Shown here: positions 35,800 through 46,229 of the stretch, in pieces
Numbering within the stretch: position 1 is the first letter of the stretch
Layout: the number at the start of each line of letters is the position of its first letter
Source: Evernia prunastri
Lineage: Eukaryota; Ascomycota; Lecanoromycetes; Lecanorales; Parmeliaceae
Reading direction: 5' to 3'
NCBI GenBank assembly: GCA_003184365.1
Contig: NKYR01000109.1
Coordinates: forward strand, 1 to 64,000
DNA length: 64,000 bases
The notes under the pieces: model-generated
What the model was told of the DNA's origin: nothing
What the model saw: only the letters and a program-made list of their open reading frames with translations
Databases searched by the model: none
Translations under genes and position numbers: made by a program

Positions 35800-37715
35800 C
35801 TAATAGCGCCAAAAAGGCCGACGCGGGCCAGGATTCGAAGGTCTAGGCCCCCGGATGGGAACAGGACGAGAACTCCCCTCGACTCGAATATCACGATCAG
35901 AAAGTGCTGCCCAGTCTGGATGTCTACGAATCGGTGATTGTGGCGGAGGCAAAACGCGTCCTTCCAATCTTGCCAACGCTAGGTCGAAATGCGCCTGCCG
36001 GACTGGATCTGAATTCAAAGACGAGTCTGCCGCCGATGTCCTCATGTGGGAGAGAGCATAGTGCGAAGTGTCGATTGGCCGATCAATTGCTTGCTCGTTG
36101 CGTCGTCGAGCCACACCATCGAGCCTAGACAGCCCTGCCACGCCGCCGTTGCCGTCATCTCCAAGCAGTCCCGGCCACTTCTCGTTGATGTATGCTCTCC
36201 TAGCTGCCGTATCAGCTGCACCTCCGAATCCGATAGAAAATGCTCGTGGCGGTAAAACGAGTCCTTTCTGATCGTTTGACTGATCTGCGTCCTTGGCAAA
36301 GCTGTTGAATTGGAGATACCCAGGACGCCTCAAGTTGGAGACATCCTTGAGCGCCTTCGAACGGCTAGTAGGCCTATCCGGATCTTTTGATGAATGTTCA
36401 GGATTTGATACGTCCGTGAAGACACCGAATGCCCTATTGGGGGTGCTAGGCGCATTTGATTCAATCGCTTCACGTGCAGGCTCGTCACGAGGCTCGGAGG
36501 CAAACGTCCGCTCGTTTAAGTGTGAAGTCTCCGAGCCTTCACGTTGAAACGTCGCCCTCGGTGGCTCAGAATACGCCTCCCGAAGGACGCGCTGACAAGA
36601 CTTTTCGAACAAAGGTGAAGAAGTATCCTGCTCAGTACCATTGCTGTAGACTGACGGCGTCGACCATCGCAACGGCTTATTGTAATCCAGCGGAATTGGT
36701 GAAACACTACGGACCAGACGTCGACCCCGAGGCGCCTCGGATTCCATGTGCGAGCCACGGAACGGCTTTTTGAAGACAGTATCTTCCTGAGACACATTCC
36801 CATGCTCTAGCGCGAACCGTACATCCGCAGCCGCAACAGCCCTCTCCCACGCATTTGAAGAAGACCTCCTCGACTCGGTTGAGGTCCACGAATCGGTCGA
36901 GCTAGCATATCGCAGTGAGTGCGGACTTCTGATGCGACGAGTGCGATCACCAAATTGGATTATTCGACCGAAGTTACTAGGATGGGCGGCGATCTCTTGC
37001 TCTATGTCGTATTCATCATCTGGATTATGTTCATCGTGATCATTCACTTCGATATGGTGATCCGCGAAGACATCCACTTCACCTGTTTGGACGTTGGGCG
37101 CGAAGTGAATGGGACGGCGATCTTGGATGGCGGCCATTAGTCGATCAATCTTGCGATTTATTCGATCGTTTTCCTCATCTGACAGTAGACGAGGACTTGA
37201 GTCTGAAGCTGTGGCAAGGAATGGGAGCCACTGGTTGGTATCGGACTGAGCATCTCCGTTGGCAGGGGTGTGGTGACTTGCTGCTTCGTGCACATCTGAA
37301 TGCTTATCCTTGCTTTCTGAGATGTGGCAAGTGTTCTTCGTGAAGTCTACTGGTTCGGCAGTGGAAGCACTCGTAACAGGAAGAGATTCATCGGCCGTAG
37401 CGGCCTCTACATCTCGTGAGCCCCTCTTGTTGTGAGGGACGAGGAGATTCCGCACGGACCCATAGCATCTTCCGAGCAAGCCAGAGTCTATGATTCGAGA
37501 AGGCGTGCTATACGTCCATCAGTACTCTAAGCGAGGCAGGCAACGGATCGAGCAAGTAAAAAGACATACCTTGGATCTTGCACTGGGACAGCACCCTCGA
37601 CTTGGGGACGCCAGGCCGTGGCACGCTCTGCAAAAGACTTGACATCTGCTTGATATAACGGCAGGGAGGGCGTTGCTGGTATCTTGGCTTCCTCGAAGGT
37701 TCCTGGCATGCTCAT
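35800..37715 (-). CDS. long, mostly disordered protein of unknown function
   Basis: Two exons, 37715-37570 and 37507-35800, with a 62-bp GTATGT...TAG intron, give 617 residues. The start MSMPGTFEEAKIPATPSLPLYQ is preferred because the second ATG follows two codons later and no other frame joins. The protein is rich in Ser, Arg, Pro, Asp and Glu, without membrane segments or a signal peptide. A short possible helix, SDEENDRINRKIDRLMAAIQDRR (about residues 155-177; only in part quoted order), is followed by an acidic stretch DHDEHNPDDEYDIEQEI and many Ser-Pro and Arg-Arg sites. The C-terminus is PR-rich (VPIRGPRPSNPGPRRP). This is the look of fungal cytoskeletal or regulatory scaffold proteins, but I recognise no family. 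Confidence 0.75.
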
Positions 37716-39658
37716 GGGGGCCAGGAAAACAGTGAGTTATTGTAAAGATTGGTCGAGGGGTACAGAGAAAAGACGACATGGAATAGGAGGGACTAGTATA
37801 AGTATGGAAGGAAGAAGAAGTATGCTCATCACCTTCGACGACTCCATGACACTTTGCCAGCTTTGGGTGGTGTTATCCGTCTTCTACAGGGGCGAAAGTA
37901 GTGTTGAGTTTCAAGAAATCTGGGGCAACGTTATGTTCTGAGTATCTTGTTCGGCTGGGTTGTGTGTCCAGCATGTCGGATAGATGCGCCTGCGCGCTTC
38001 TCGATGGGACGTATGGTTGTGTGTTGAAGCCAAAAAAACAATGATGATATAGAACTTTGAATGATTCTGTGGTGATCTTTTACGTAATACGTATGCGCTG
38101 TCTCAGCGATTGCAATATAACTTCTTTCACTGCTAACTTTCGCTGCTGAACATTCAAAGAAACCAACTTTGACAGGTATGAACGTAACAGAAATCGAAGG
38201 ACTTTACTGAAGTTGTATACGAAGTGTATACACTGTCGCCTCTCCATTCAATACTGCATTCTTCCTTCTCTTTTTGTATAGATTAGCAAGAGTAGCCTTA
38301 ATCTCGAACACATGAAAAAATTGATCCGTGTCGAGGTGTTCTCCTAATTGAAAAAGGAAAAAAGAGAAAAATCACGGTTCTCGCGAGAAGCTTCTAGGCA
38401 GCACTATACTTGGTTGGGGATACGAACAAATACACGACAAAAGAGATCGGCTTCACCATGAACAATGAAGTTCGAATGATAGAGAGGTACGTTGATACAT
38501 AAGCACAAAAAGCCAACTGGGTCGCATGAAAGATGCCAAATCCCGGCTGCAGGCATTCAATGCGATAATAGGCTTAGCGAATTCAAAGCCAAAAAAAAGT
38601 TCTTTTGGGATATTCTGCATATCAACAAACGAAGAAGTCAGGCCTGAAGGGTTTCATTACGGTATGCTTAGGCTTTGAGCTTCGACGTTGCTTTCCCCGG
38701 CACTTGGTAGCGAAAATGCAGATCCATTCAGCTAGGGCTATGTCTTGTGCATTGTTGAGCGGAGATATCCTGGGCTCAAGTCACTGGATCATTGCGACTT
38801 TGTCAGCTTCTTCGTCGAAACGAGATAAGGTGATCGCTCAAAGTATACTCTCACGTCCTCCTTCGAAGAGTATAACTTTCGCGCCCAAGTCGCCATGGCA
38901 CTTCACTACAAAAGGAGTTTTCATTCTAGACAGACTTAGAATATAACAGAGAGGACGGAGACGGTTCAGATCTCTCAAGAAATGTGGCTAGATATGAAGA
39001 GAAATAGCCGCTTGCATAGATCCATAAAACAAGCAAGTAAATCTTCACCACTAAGAACTTCGACACTCTGGTACTGTGTCATAGGTAGCCCTCGCACTGG
39101 TAGATTTGTAAATGTTTCACATAAAATACATGTAGTCTACCGCTTCATAGCTACACAACCAATCCTTCACCCTATATTAGTCCCGGCAAGAATCCCACGT
39201 TTTTACGTGCCAAAGAGCATAAAAGACGACCTCAAGTCAGACTCTTGGAATTTGAAAGTTTCATTCACTGAGACCTTTAAGCCTTAGCGCTTCCTTTAGC
39301 CTTCACATGTTTTGAAATTGCTGTCTTCACATAAGACTTGAACCAATTCACAAACTTCTAATCGTTGAAAACGTGTCACTTTGCCAATGGTGGCAAATGA
39401 GGGACTTTCTAGGCTATTTAAATAGCCTTAACACCACTTCATCGCGAGACAATCAATTCTTTATACCCACATTCTCAATGCAATTACTATCAAAAGCTCT
39501 TCAAAGCCTTCTTTATATACATATACAACCGTGAGAAGACATAGTACAGCCGGTTCCAGCAATACTCTAAGGAGGAGTGCTTCTACGAATCATCCGCCAT
39601 GCCAGTGTTCAAAGGATCCACATCCGCGGAAACCTAAAAGCGTTGAGTGCCTTCGAGT
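37716..39658. other. intergenic region, somewhat AT-rich
   Basis: The first part is the promoter side of the disordered-protein gene. Open frames at 38605-38946 and 38982-39287 (plus) show no domain or splice pattern that supports them. Nothing else was recognised. Confidence 0.35.
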
Positions 39659-40075
39659 ATGTCCTTACACTTACACTTCAATGAAAGACTGCTAACACTA
39701 CTCGAAGGTCTCCATAAATTGTGCGCAACAGAAACCACCTTCCCTACGAATCAGTTCGTGAAGCTCTTGATGCACGTCTTCGAGACTAACGTCGAGGGTA
39801 GTGAAGTAAGAGAAGCCATCGAAACCACAAGGGCGGAATATAAAGATGCGCTGCAAGACCATCCAATCCTTGGAAAAGCGTGCAATGAAGCTCTGCTCCT
39901 ACCGGGATTTATCGCGTGGCTGATGAGGGCTATGGCAAGAAGCTCAGGACCTCGTGAATGGCGCAGAGTCTGGCGCAGAGTCTGGGAGTGCGAGCGGTTT
40001 GCACATCGGGACCATGGAATTGATGTGGCTTGCACTCTGCTTGGTAGAATGGCCCAAAGGGCTCCCGCACGATGA
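39659..40075 (+). CDS. hypothetical small protein
   Basis: Single open frame of 138 residues from the ATG at 39659 (an upstream GTG at 39647 is ignored). The sequence is helical and Arg/Leu-rich (LLTLLEGLHKLC, EWRRVWRRVWECERF). The WRRV repeat comes from a 14-bp duplication near 39960. No family recognised. Its stop overlaps the ATG of the next model by ATGA. It could be an exon of a larger gene with 40072-40905. Confidence 0.3.
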   Translation: MSLHLHFNERLLTLLEGLHKLCATETTFPTNQFVKLLMHVFETNVEGSEVREAIETTRAEYKDALQDHPILGKACNEALLLPGFIAWLMRAMARSSGPREWRRVWRRVWECERFAHRDHGIDVACTLLGRMAQRAPAR

Positions 40076-40905
40076 CAGACGTCGACAAGACGTATATAAA
40101 TACAAGGTGAGGAGATATAGGTGAGTCTTGAGCAAGCACTTCTATCATACAGCCACGATGGGATGCTAATGCCTTCCTACGCAGACCAATTCAAACAGAT
40201 AAAATTTTCAAGCGCAAGGGGCGCACCAACAAGGACAACTCTCACACTGAATTCGGTCTCAGCGACAAAAGGAATAGCCTAGTCTCTGATCTAGCGATGG
40301 GCATGTTGCTGAAAGAAGTCTAGCCCGAGGTTGTTGCCACGGTAACTTGACAGACTGTGAAGCTGGCAGCATATCATAATGCCAACGGCGCTGGAGAAAA
40401 GAAAGGTTATGAGGACAGTCTGGATGAGGGGAAAGACCGGCCGCATGGTACAAAAAAAGTCGAGGGTCAAAGAACTTCTGCCGGCGAGCAAGCTGAAGTA
40501 GCTGAAAACTACTCGGACCCCATGACGCTGGCGGAAGACCTGGTCTTTCATCGCACCCAGACTTTTCGTTTCAAAGACGTGAAGTCTGAAGAAGTTCAAA
40601 CAATGGTTCAGGGTATTGTTGCTGAAGTGCTCGCCTCTAAGGCCAGAGTCAGCGAATTTGAGAAGAATAGTCTTGACATGAAGACTGGTCAGTGCAAACA
40701 GGCTGTTGGGGATCTTGAAGCAACTGAGACCGAGGAATCTAAGATCGGCAACTCTTCCTTCATTACCGAGACCGCAGCTCAGGCACCTAGTGATCGCTTT
40801 GTGCTACCATATCGGGACTACAGCGATGTCTACGGATTCTATTATGGCTACCCGATGAAGCAAGCATTCTTGCACCCTGATCCGAACGGATGGGATGCTC
40901 TGTAG
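40072..40905 (+). CDS. hypothetical acidic protein, gene model uncertain
   Basis: The solid part is a 183-codon open stretch, about 40354-40905, ending GWDAL. It is acidic and Gln/Glu-rich with a probable helix around DVKSEEVQTMVQGIVAEVLASK and a Tyr-rich end (SDVYGFYYGYPMKQ). Upstream, a good intron (40107-40184; branch GCTAAT, acceptor GCAG) joins a short first exon at 40072-40106 to 40185, and a weaker in-frame intron from about 40279 to 40353 would link to the main part. Downstream at 40923-40978 is a strong intron (GTAAGT, ACTAAT, CATAG) just after the stop, which supports transcription on this strand. No family recognised. Confidence 0.35.
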
Positions 40906-40978
40906 TGAGGTGACGATATCCGGTAAGTACCCACAGTTCCTCTGATCTGTCGCATACTCGATACTAATACCTGCATAG

Positions 40979-43644
40979 ATGGTCTTCCCAGAATCCAACT
41001 CATCCTTTTGAATGGACAAGCAAAAAGAAGGGGGCGACGGAAGAACACGGCGAAGGGCAGTGATCAGGGCCACCGATTTTCCTTTTATTTTTGTCATTGC
41101 ACAATGCTTGCGAAACGAGGCGACGGGTCATGTTTATGGCTACACGGCTGCTGCTTGTCCTCAAAAGTTTCTTGCCCTGTTTGAAGGTAGAATGGTTCTG
41201 GGCTTATCAACAGCATAATGGTCCAAGGGTATGATAGGGGGGAATACCACATAGTTCTGTACTCAGGGACAGTGTCAATCAATCAATCAATCAACCACAT
41301 GACCCCTCACGCGATACTTCACCCTTGAAGGATCTCCTAACCTACATGATCTATTGACCAGCAGCTCCCTAAAGCCATGTTAACTTAATTGACAGCAACC
41401 TCTTTGATGCTTTGACCTACTCAATTTATAATCCAGCAGCTTCTAGAAGCAACAGTGACTCGTCAGACAGTGATCTCCTTTCCACTAAAGCCTGCGTAGA
41501 TTTCCCCATCGTCCATCAATTGTGAGTTCCTGGACAGCAATGTCCTTATGTATGCTACAATTAACAAACAACAAGCCTTTGAGCTGAACTTAACTACGGG
41601 CTAGCGTCGAATTCGCCACACCTTCCTACAACATGCCCCTTACGTAATTCACACACATATTCTTATTCATCTTCGCGTTTTTCACATCACTTTGAACACT
41701 TGAATGTAAAGGAGTGTCAAAATATCATTGCCTTTGTCATGGGTTCTCCATATTTAAACCACAGCTGCTTCTTTCACTCTTCTTTCACTCCCTACTTTAA
41801 GGGTATTCAAAGCAAGATATGTAGTTCTATCACATACTGCTTGAGTCTTGACCATAAGCACTGAGCATAGACTTATACTTTGTTGGATTTCAGATGCTTA
41901 TAAATATATAAATGCTTTCCCATCGCTGCCCTCCTCTTGTGTAACGAGTCCAGAGGTAGCAGTGAATGGGCTATCGGGCACGGTGAACGAGTCTTTGCAC
42001 TCTTCCTACACGTCGGAGCAGACACCCCGCATAGCAGGCCCAACTTCTGTCAGGGCTGTGTAAGAGGCGTCCAGGGTCCTACGGATCCATTCAAGACCTG
42101 TGTCAGCGACAAAGAGATAGACGATGGGGCGTGCACCAACGTATAGGTCCAATTAGCCCTCAATCATGTCTATACTGACCTATACAGTGCCTGTATTCCG
42201 GCAATCACAGCACCTGTGAGCACAAGGCTCATCGCGTCATGAGAACGATTAAGGGTAAGCCTAATCTGGATCTATGCATGTTAATATAGACCTATTACTG
42301 ATTCGATCGACCCAGAGGCAACTCCACGTACCATTGGAACTATAACTTGAAGCCCAGGGTAATATCTCAGTGCTAGGTCTTTATGAGTCTGTTTGGTTCT
42401 AATTAGACCTCCAAGGACTCCTACCAAGAACCCCAGCAGAAAGGATGGTCATGAACAGTCGACCTATCCCAAGTATAGTAAGTATCCCTCCTTCTCCGCT
42501 CTTTGCGCCCTTGTGTGGCCGACCCCACGTGCAGAATGACCCCAAGCTGATGCTTCGATGCAGTTTACCCCCTCTTTCCCCGAACCAGCAGTCTTCATAG
42601 TCCAACGGCACTCAATCTTGTCCAAAGTGCGATCATGAAACGGTGATGGACGGTGAGGCAGGGGGGAAAGGGTTATTCCACGTCTTTAGGATCGTTGCTT
42701 GAGCTCTTTAGAGCTTCAAACAATTCCGTCTCCTTGAACCCAGCCATATCCTTCGAATCTTTCGCGTGGTCCTCTCGCTGGCCATCTACCTCTATTGAAC
42801 CCCTCCTTCTTCATAGACGGCACGAATGCTCAAACCAACTTCCCTTCCATCGATATCAGTCAATCACTCAACGGCGAGTTGTCTGCTGCCTCCTCGACCG
42901 CAAAGCCTCGTGTGCACCAAGTACCAAGATGTCACAGGCCAGTCGTCCGATTGGAGCTTCCTAGGAGTTGAACACCATCACGACACGTCTTCTCCGACTA
43001 GCGCTCTCTGACTGACTGCACCCTGAGATTCGTCGCATGCTAGTGCAAGAGCGGCGTCCTCAGCAGCATCCTCAGTAGCACCGAGGACCGTTTCCTAAAA
43101 ATATATACGGAATCAGCAGTGTGCTGAGGAAAAGGTATTAGCCAGGGGAGTAAGGAACCGAAGGAGGAGGAGGAGGAGGAGGAGGAGGAGGAGGAGGAGG
43201 GGAAGGAGGAGGAGGGGAAGGAGGATCTGTCCAAATGGTAAGCGATATTCCCATCTCCTCGATATTTGTCTGAGGCCAGACTGAAAGTTTCTATTCTGAC
43301 CTGTGCGTGAAAAGGTCAAGAGTCTCCAGGTGATTGTGAAGCTGAAGCAGACACCGTTCCGGGACGACTTTACTCCGATCGGAATAAAATACGCGTCACG
43401 ATCACTCTATATATTTCGGTACATCCGCCTTCACTCCCTTCCCACTTCCCAACCACTCCATCCTCCGACTCCAAAGACAGTACGCTGAATACCTCAATAC
43501 TCTTCAACCGGACAGCCTTCCTCATCCAAAACGCCCACAGCGTCGTTCCAGACTTCTCGCTGGTAAGCAGGCTCGCAATACTGGTACGAAGCTCTTCATG
43601 ATCATGACACGCGCCCCACTCTGACTGCTCTTCTAGCCTACAGT
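40979..43644. other. region without a supported gene
   Basis: Several short open frames without features. A short (CAAT)n run lies near 41275-41295. A GGA/AGG microsatellite occupies 43160-43225. The region 43430-43644 is a CT-rich leader with an intron-like block (GTAAGC near 43562 to CTAG at about 43636) that probably belongs to the 5' UTR of the next gene. Confidence 0.35.
43160..43225. repeat. (AGG)n microsatellite
   Basis: About 66 bases of nearly pure AGG/GGA triplets with two GGGGA interruptions. Opposite-strand frames read as poly-Ser or poly-Leu, an artefact of the repeat. Confidence 0.95.
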
Positions 43645-43860
43645 ATGCGAGCATCTCTTCTCTTCAGCTGGACGGCATGGGCAGCTGTCCTCCAAAACGG
43701 TATGTTCTTCTAGGCCATATCTCTGCACCACATACTAACTTGATGGCCAGCCTACGCCAGCGTCCTGGCTTTAGTGCCCCTGCGAGTTGGAGGTGGCGAA
43801 GACGGGAGTGAGGGTGTTGTGGATGACGACGGTTACGAGGCGGACGATGAGAGGGATTAA
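43645..43860 (+). CDS. 54-residue predicted secreted peptide, orphan
   Basis: Two exons, 43645-43699 and 43751-43860, with a textbook 51-bp intron (GTATGT, branch ACTAAC, acceptor CCAG). Too short for a simple ORF scan. The product begins MRASLLFSWTAWAAVLQNAY, a likely signal peptide ending near Ala/Ser 21-23, and continues into a Gly/Asp/Glu-rich acidic tail (VVDDDGYEADDERD). No Cys. An intron-like block ends 8 bases before the ATG, so a 5' UTR intron is likely. No family recognised. Small acidic secreted peptides occur among fungal effectors and pheromone-like precursors, but neither role can be claimed. Confidence 0.5.
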
Positions 43861-44456
43861 GAGAGCCCTGGAGCTTAAGATTCTAACAGGGACAGATCTT
43901 CGGCTGAGCGCTACAGCAGTATCGGAATGTTGCTCTTGACTACGCAGGTGTCGCAGTTTTTTTGCGGTGTGTTACCAATAGCTAGAGCCCGCTCAACCCG
44001 AGCATCAGGACTATAAAACTCTTCAAAACTTCTGATTTGCACAAGGAATACGCGAGACTAAACAATCCATTTGTAGACGGCTTTTCAAACAACGAGAAAC
44101 ATCGAGAGCGTAGAAGTTCGGGTTTGTAGGCCACGGATCATAGGGAAACAATTTGATCTCTTCGCTTGAGAGTCTTGGCACTCTACTTTAGAAAACCTGG
44201 ACTCCCACAAAGTTTCATTTCAAATCATCACATCACGATCCACATCAAAGCACCTGCCCAGCACACCTCGACCTACTAAGACGCTTACAGTCCCTTATCT
44301 TGATACTTACCGTGTTCTTCCAAGGTAAGTCTCTCGTTCGACCTATCATCCCGGCTCCAGCCCCTTGACTTCCAGTCACAAGAGATCTGCTGACCTCGTG
44401 AGCAACAGAACCAAGCCCACCCCAACCCCGCAAAACTCAACGACTTTCTCCGCACA

Positions 44457-45075
44457 ATGAAGGTGACAATTATGACCGCAACCGCTGCAGAAATGCTGAA
44501 GGCAATGGAGAAGCACCCAGTTCCCAAGTCTGTGAAAGATCTATTGGCAGAAGCCGGGACGAAGGTTCACACCTGGGGTCAGGTGGACCAGCACCTGCAG
44601 CAAGAGCTTCATCACATGAAGAAAGAGGGGGGCGGCAAGACCCTCGTCACGCGTCTCGAAAACGTTTCGCGTATACTTGACAAGCTTCGTAAGTATTACG
44701 AAGCATCCACAGCCCTGAGGACTTTGATGGAGTAAGAGCACCTTTCCCTTAACCTAGCCTTTAGAGACGGTAGATCGCTGACAGTGTCACAGCGCGGAAG
44801 GTGACACTTTCCCGGCGCAGGATCCTTCAGTTCAAACCCCTAACTCATCGCAAAACAAGAATCTGGGGCATACTCGACGGGGGTCGCGCTTTTCTGCAGG
44901 GAGACAGAGTCGAGGCATGCTCCCAATGCCAGGCTATGGAGATCTGGGGCCGCCTCCGGCTCTGGAGAAGGGCAAGTCAATCCTAGACGGAAGTCTCACC
45001 CTTCAGCCGGTAATTCAACCAACTGCGGAGGCGACTGCGGAGACGCCAGCAGAGCACGAAGGCATCCAGTGGTGA
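44457..45075 (+). CDS. small protein of unknown family, tandem paralogue 1
   Basis: Two exons, 44457-44731 and 44793-45075, joined by a 61-bp intron (GTAAGA, branch GCTGAC, ACAG), giving 185 residues. The N-terminal 90 residues align with the next gene: MLKAMEKHPVPKSVKDLL, HTWGQVDQ, and SRILDKLRKYYEAS against MFESMKNLSLSKSVRDVL, DTWGELN and SRILEKLREWYHAN. The C-terminal exon is a low-complexity Pro/Gly/Ser tail (GMLPMPGYGDLGPPP). No signal peptide or membrane segment. The leader at 44311-44456 resembles that of the paralogue, with an intron candidate starting at 44335, and a 3' UTR intron (45111-45178) is likely. I do not recognise the family; the helical core could be a small interaction domain. 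Confidence 0.7.
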
Positions 45076-45726
45076 TTTTTGGATGACAGTGAGGTGACGA
45101 GTGCTCTATAGTAAGTAAAGCATCTTCACTTTATCGCGAAGAAGCATGAAACAGCTGATAATTTCCCACGCTGCAAAGGCCTCTTCCTTATCTCTCATCG
45201 GAACCCATTCGGCTTGTCGGCTTCGGATTTTTCATGCGTTGAGGCGCGAATTATCTTTGCCTTTTGTAGATAGGAGCTGCTCAAGTCAAGCACAAGACAA
45301 TACAACTCGCGTTGACAATCCACTCGGTTCATACGTGAAATGCTAGAGAGTAATCGATACGTCTGTAGTAGGGTTTTAGATAACGAGACTCATGAGAAAC
45401 AGGACAGGTTCCTGAGTCAAAGAGCGTAGAAATCAATCTGTGCAGCGTAATGGTTCATACCCAACTAGCTCGGAGACTGTTTTTTTTTCCAGAGCTTGTC
45501 AGACTCGCATAAACATTCGCCTCTAACCAACACACTTCGGCTCACAACTACTCCCTTACCCAGCATAACTCGACCATAAAGAAGCAGCCAACTCTACTCT
45601 GATTTCTAACGTGTTCTTTCGGAATAAGTCTGTCAGCTTTCCCGTATTTTGGCTTTTAGGACTGCTTCTGACCCGGTGACTGTGAGCAATAGAATCAAGC
45701 CTACCTTCCACCAACACTTCTCCACA

Positions 45727-46229
45727 ATGGCAAACGGATACGCAAGCCATGTGCACATGTTTGAAAGCATGAAGAATCTTTCCCTATCCAAATCGGTCAG
45801 GGACGTTCTCGGCGAAGAGGGTCGGTATGTCGATACCTGGGGGGAACTGAACATCGTTGTGCAGAAAGAGTATGATCTGGACCCACGAAGCATACCGCCG
45901 GAGGTCGCGTCTCGCATCCTCGAAAAGCTTCGAGAGTGGTATCATGCGAACGAGGCTCGCAAGGCCTACATGAAGTAAGAGCGTTGTTCTCTAATAAAGC
46001 GCCGGATAGCTGACTTTCCCAAAGAACCATAGAGGAGGACATGGGACCTAATCCCCCCACCTCTGCGTCAACCATCTCTCGAGTCTCGAGAAACACTTTT
46101 GGATTTGCTCGAAACGGATATGACTTGCCCCTGTATATGCCAAACATGGCACCTGCAGCACCTATGGCTGCTGTAGTCGCGGCTGGGAAGGTGGCGACAG
46201 CGGAGGAGGAAAAGAACTTGATGCAGTGA
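45727..46229 (+). CDS. small protein of unknown family, tandem paralogue 2
   Basis: Two exons, 45727-45974 and 46025-46229, with a 50-bp intron (GTAAGA, branch GCTGAC, AAAG), giving 150 residues. The acceptor AAAG at 46024 is preferred over the TAG eight bases later because only it keeps the open frame. The intron falls at the same place and phase as in paralogue 1. The conserved core is SKSVRDVL, VDTWGEL and SRILEKLREWY. The second exon resembles the paralogue in FGFARNGYDLPLYMPNMAP and then becomes Ala/Glu-rich. A probable 3' UTR intron at 46248-46309 has the same donor context (AGTAAGTAAAGC) and acceptor (GCAAAG) as paralogue 1. Function unknown. Confidence 0.7.

Noticed and set aside
35855..36773. 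Plus-strand frames opposite the disordered-protein gene
   Set aside because: Shadow frames; the minus-strand model has a proper intron and continuous frame.
41275..41295. (CAAT)n run as a LINE tail
   Set aside because: No LINE sequence precedes it; a short simple repeat is enough to explain it.
43040..43319. Poly-Ser/poly-Leu minus-strand frames
   Set aside because: Created by the AGG microsatellite.
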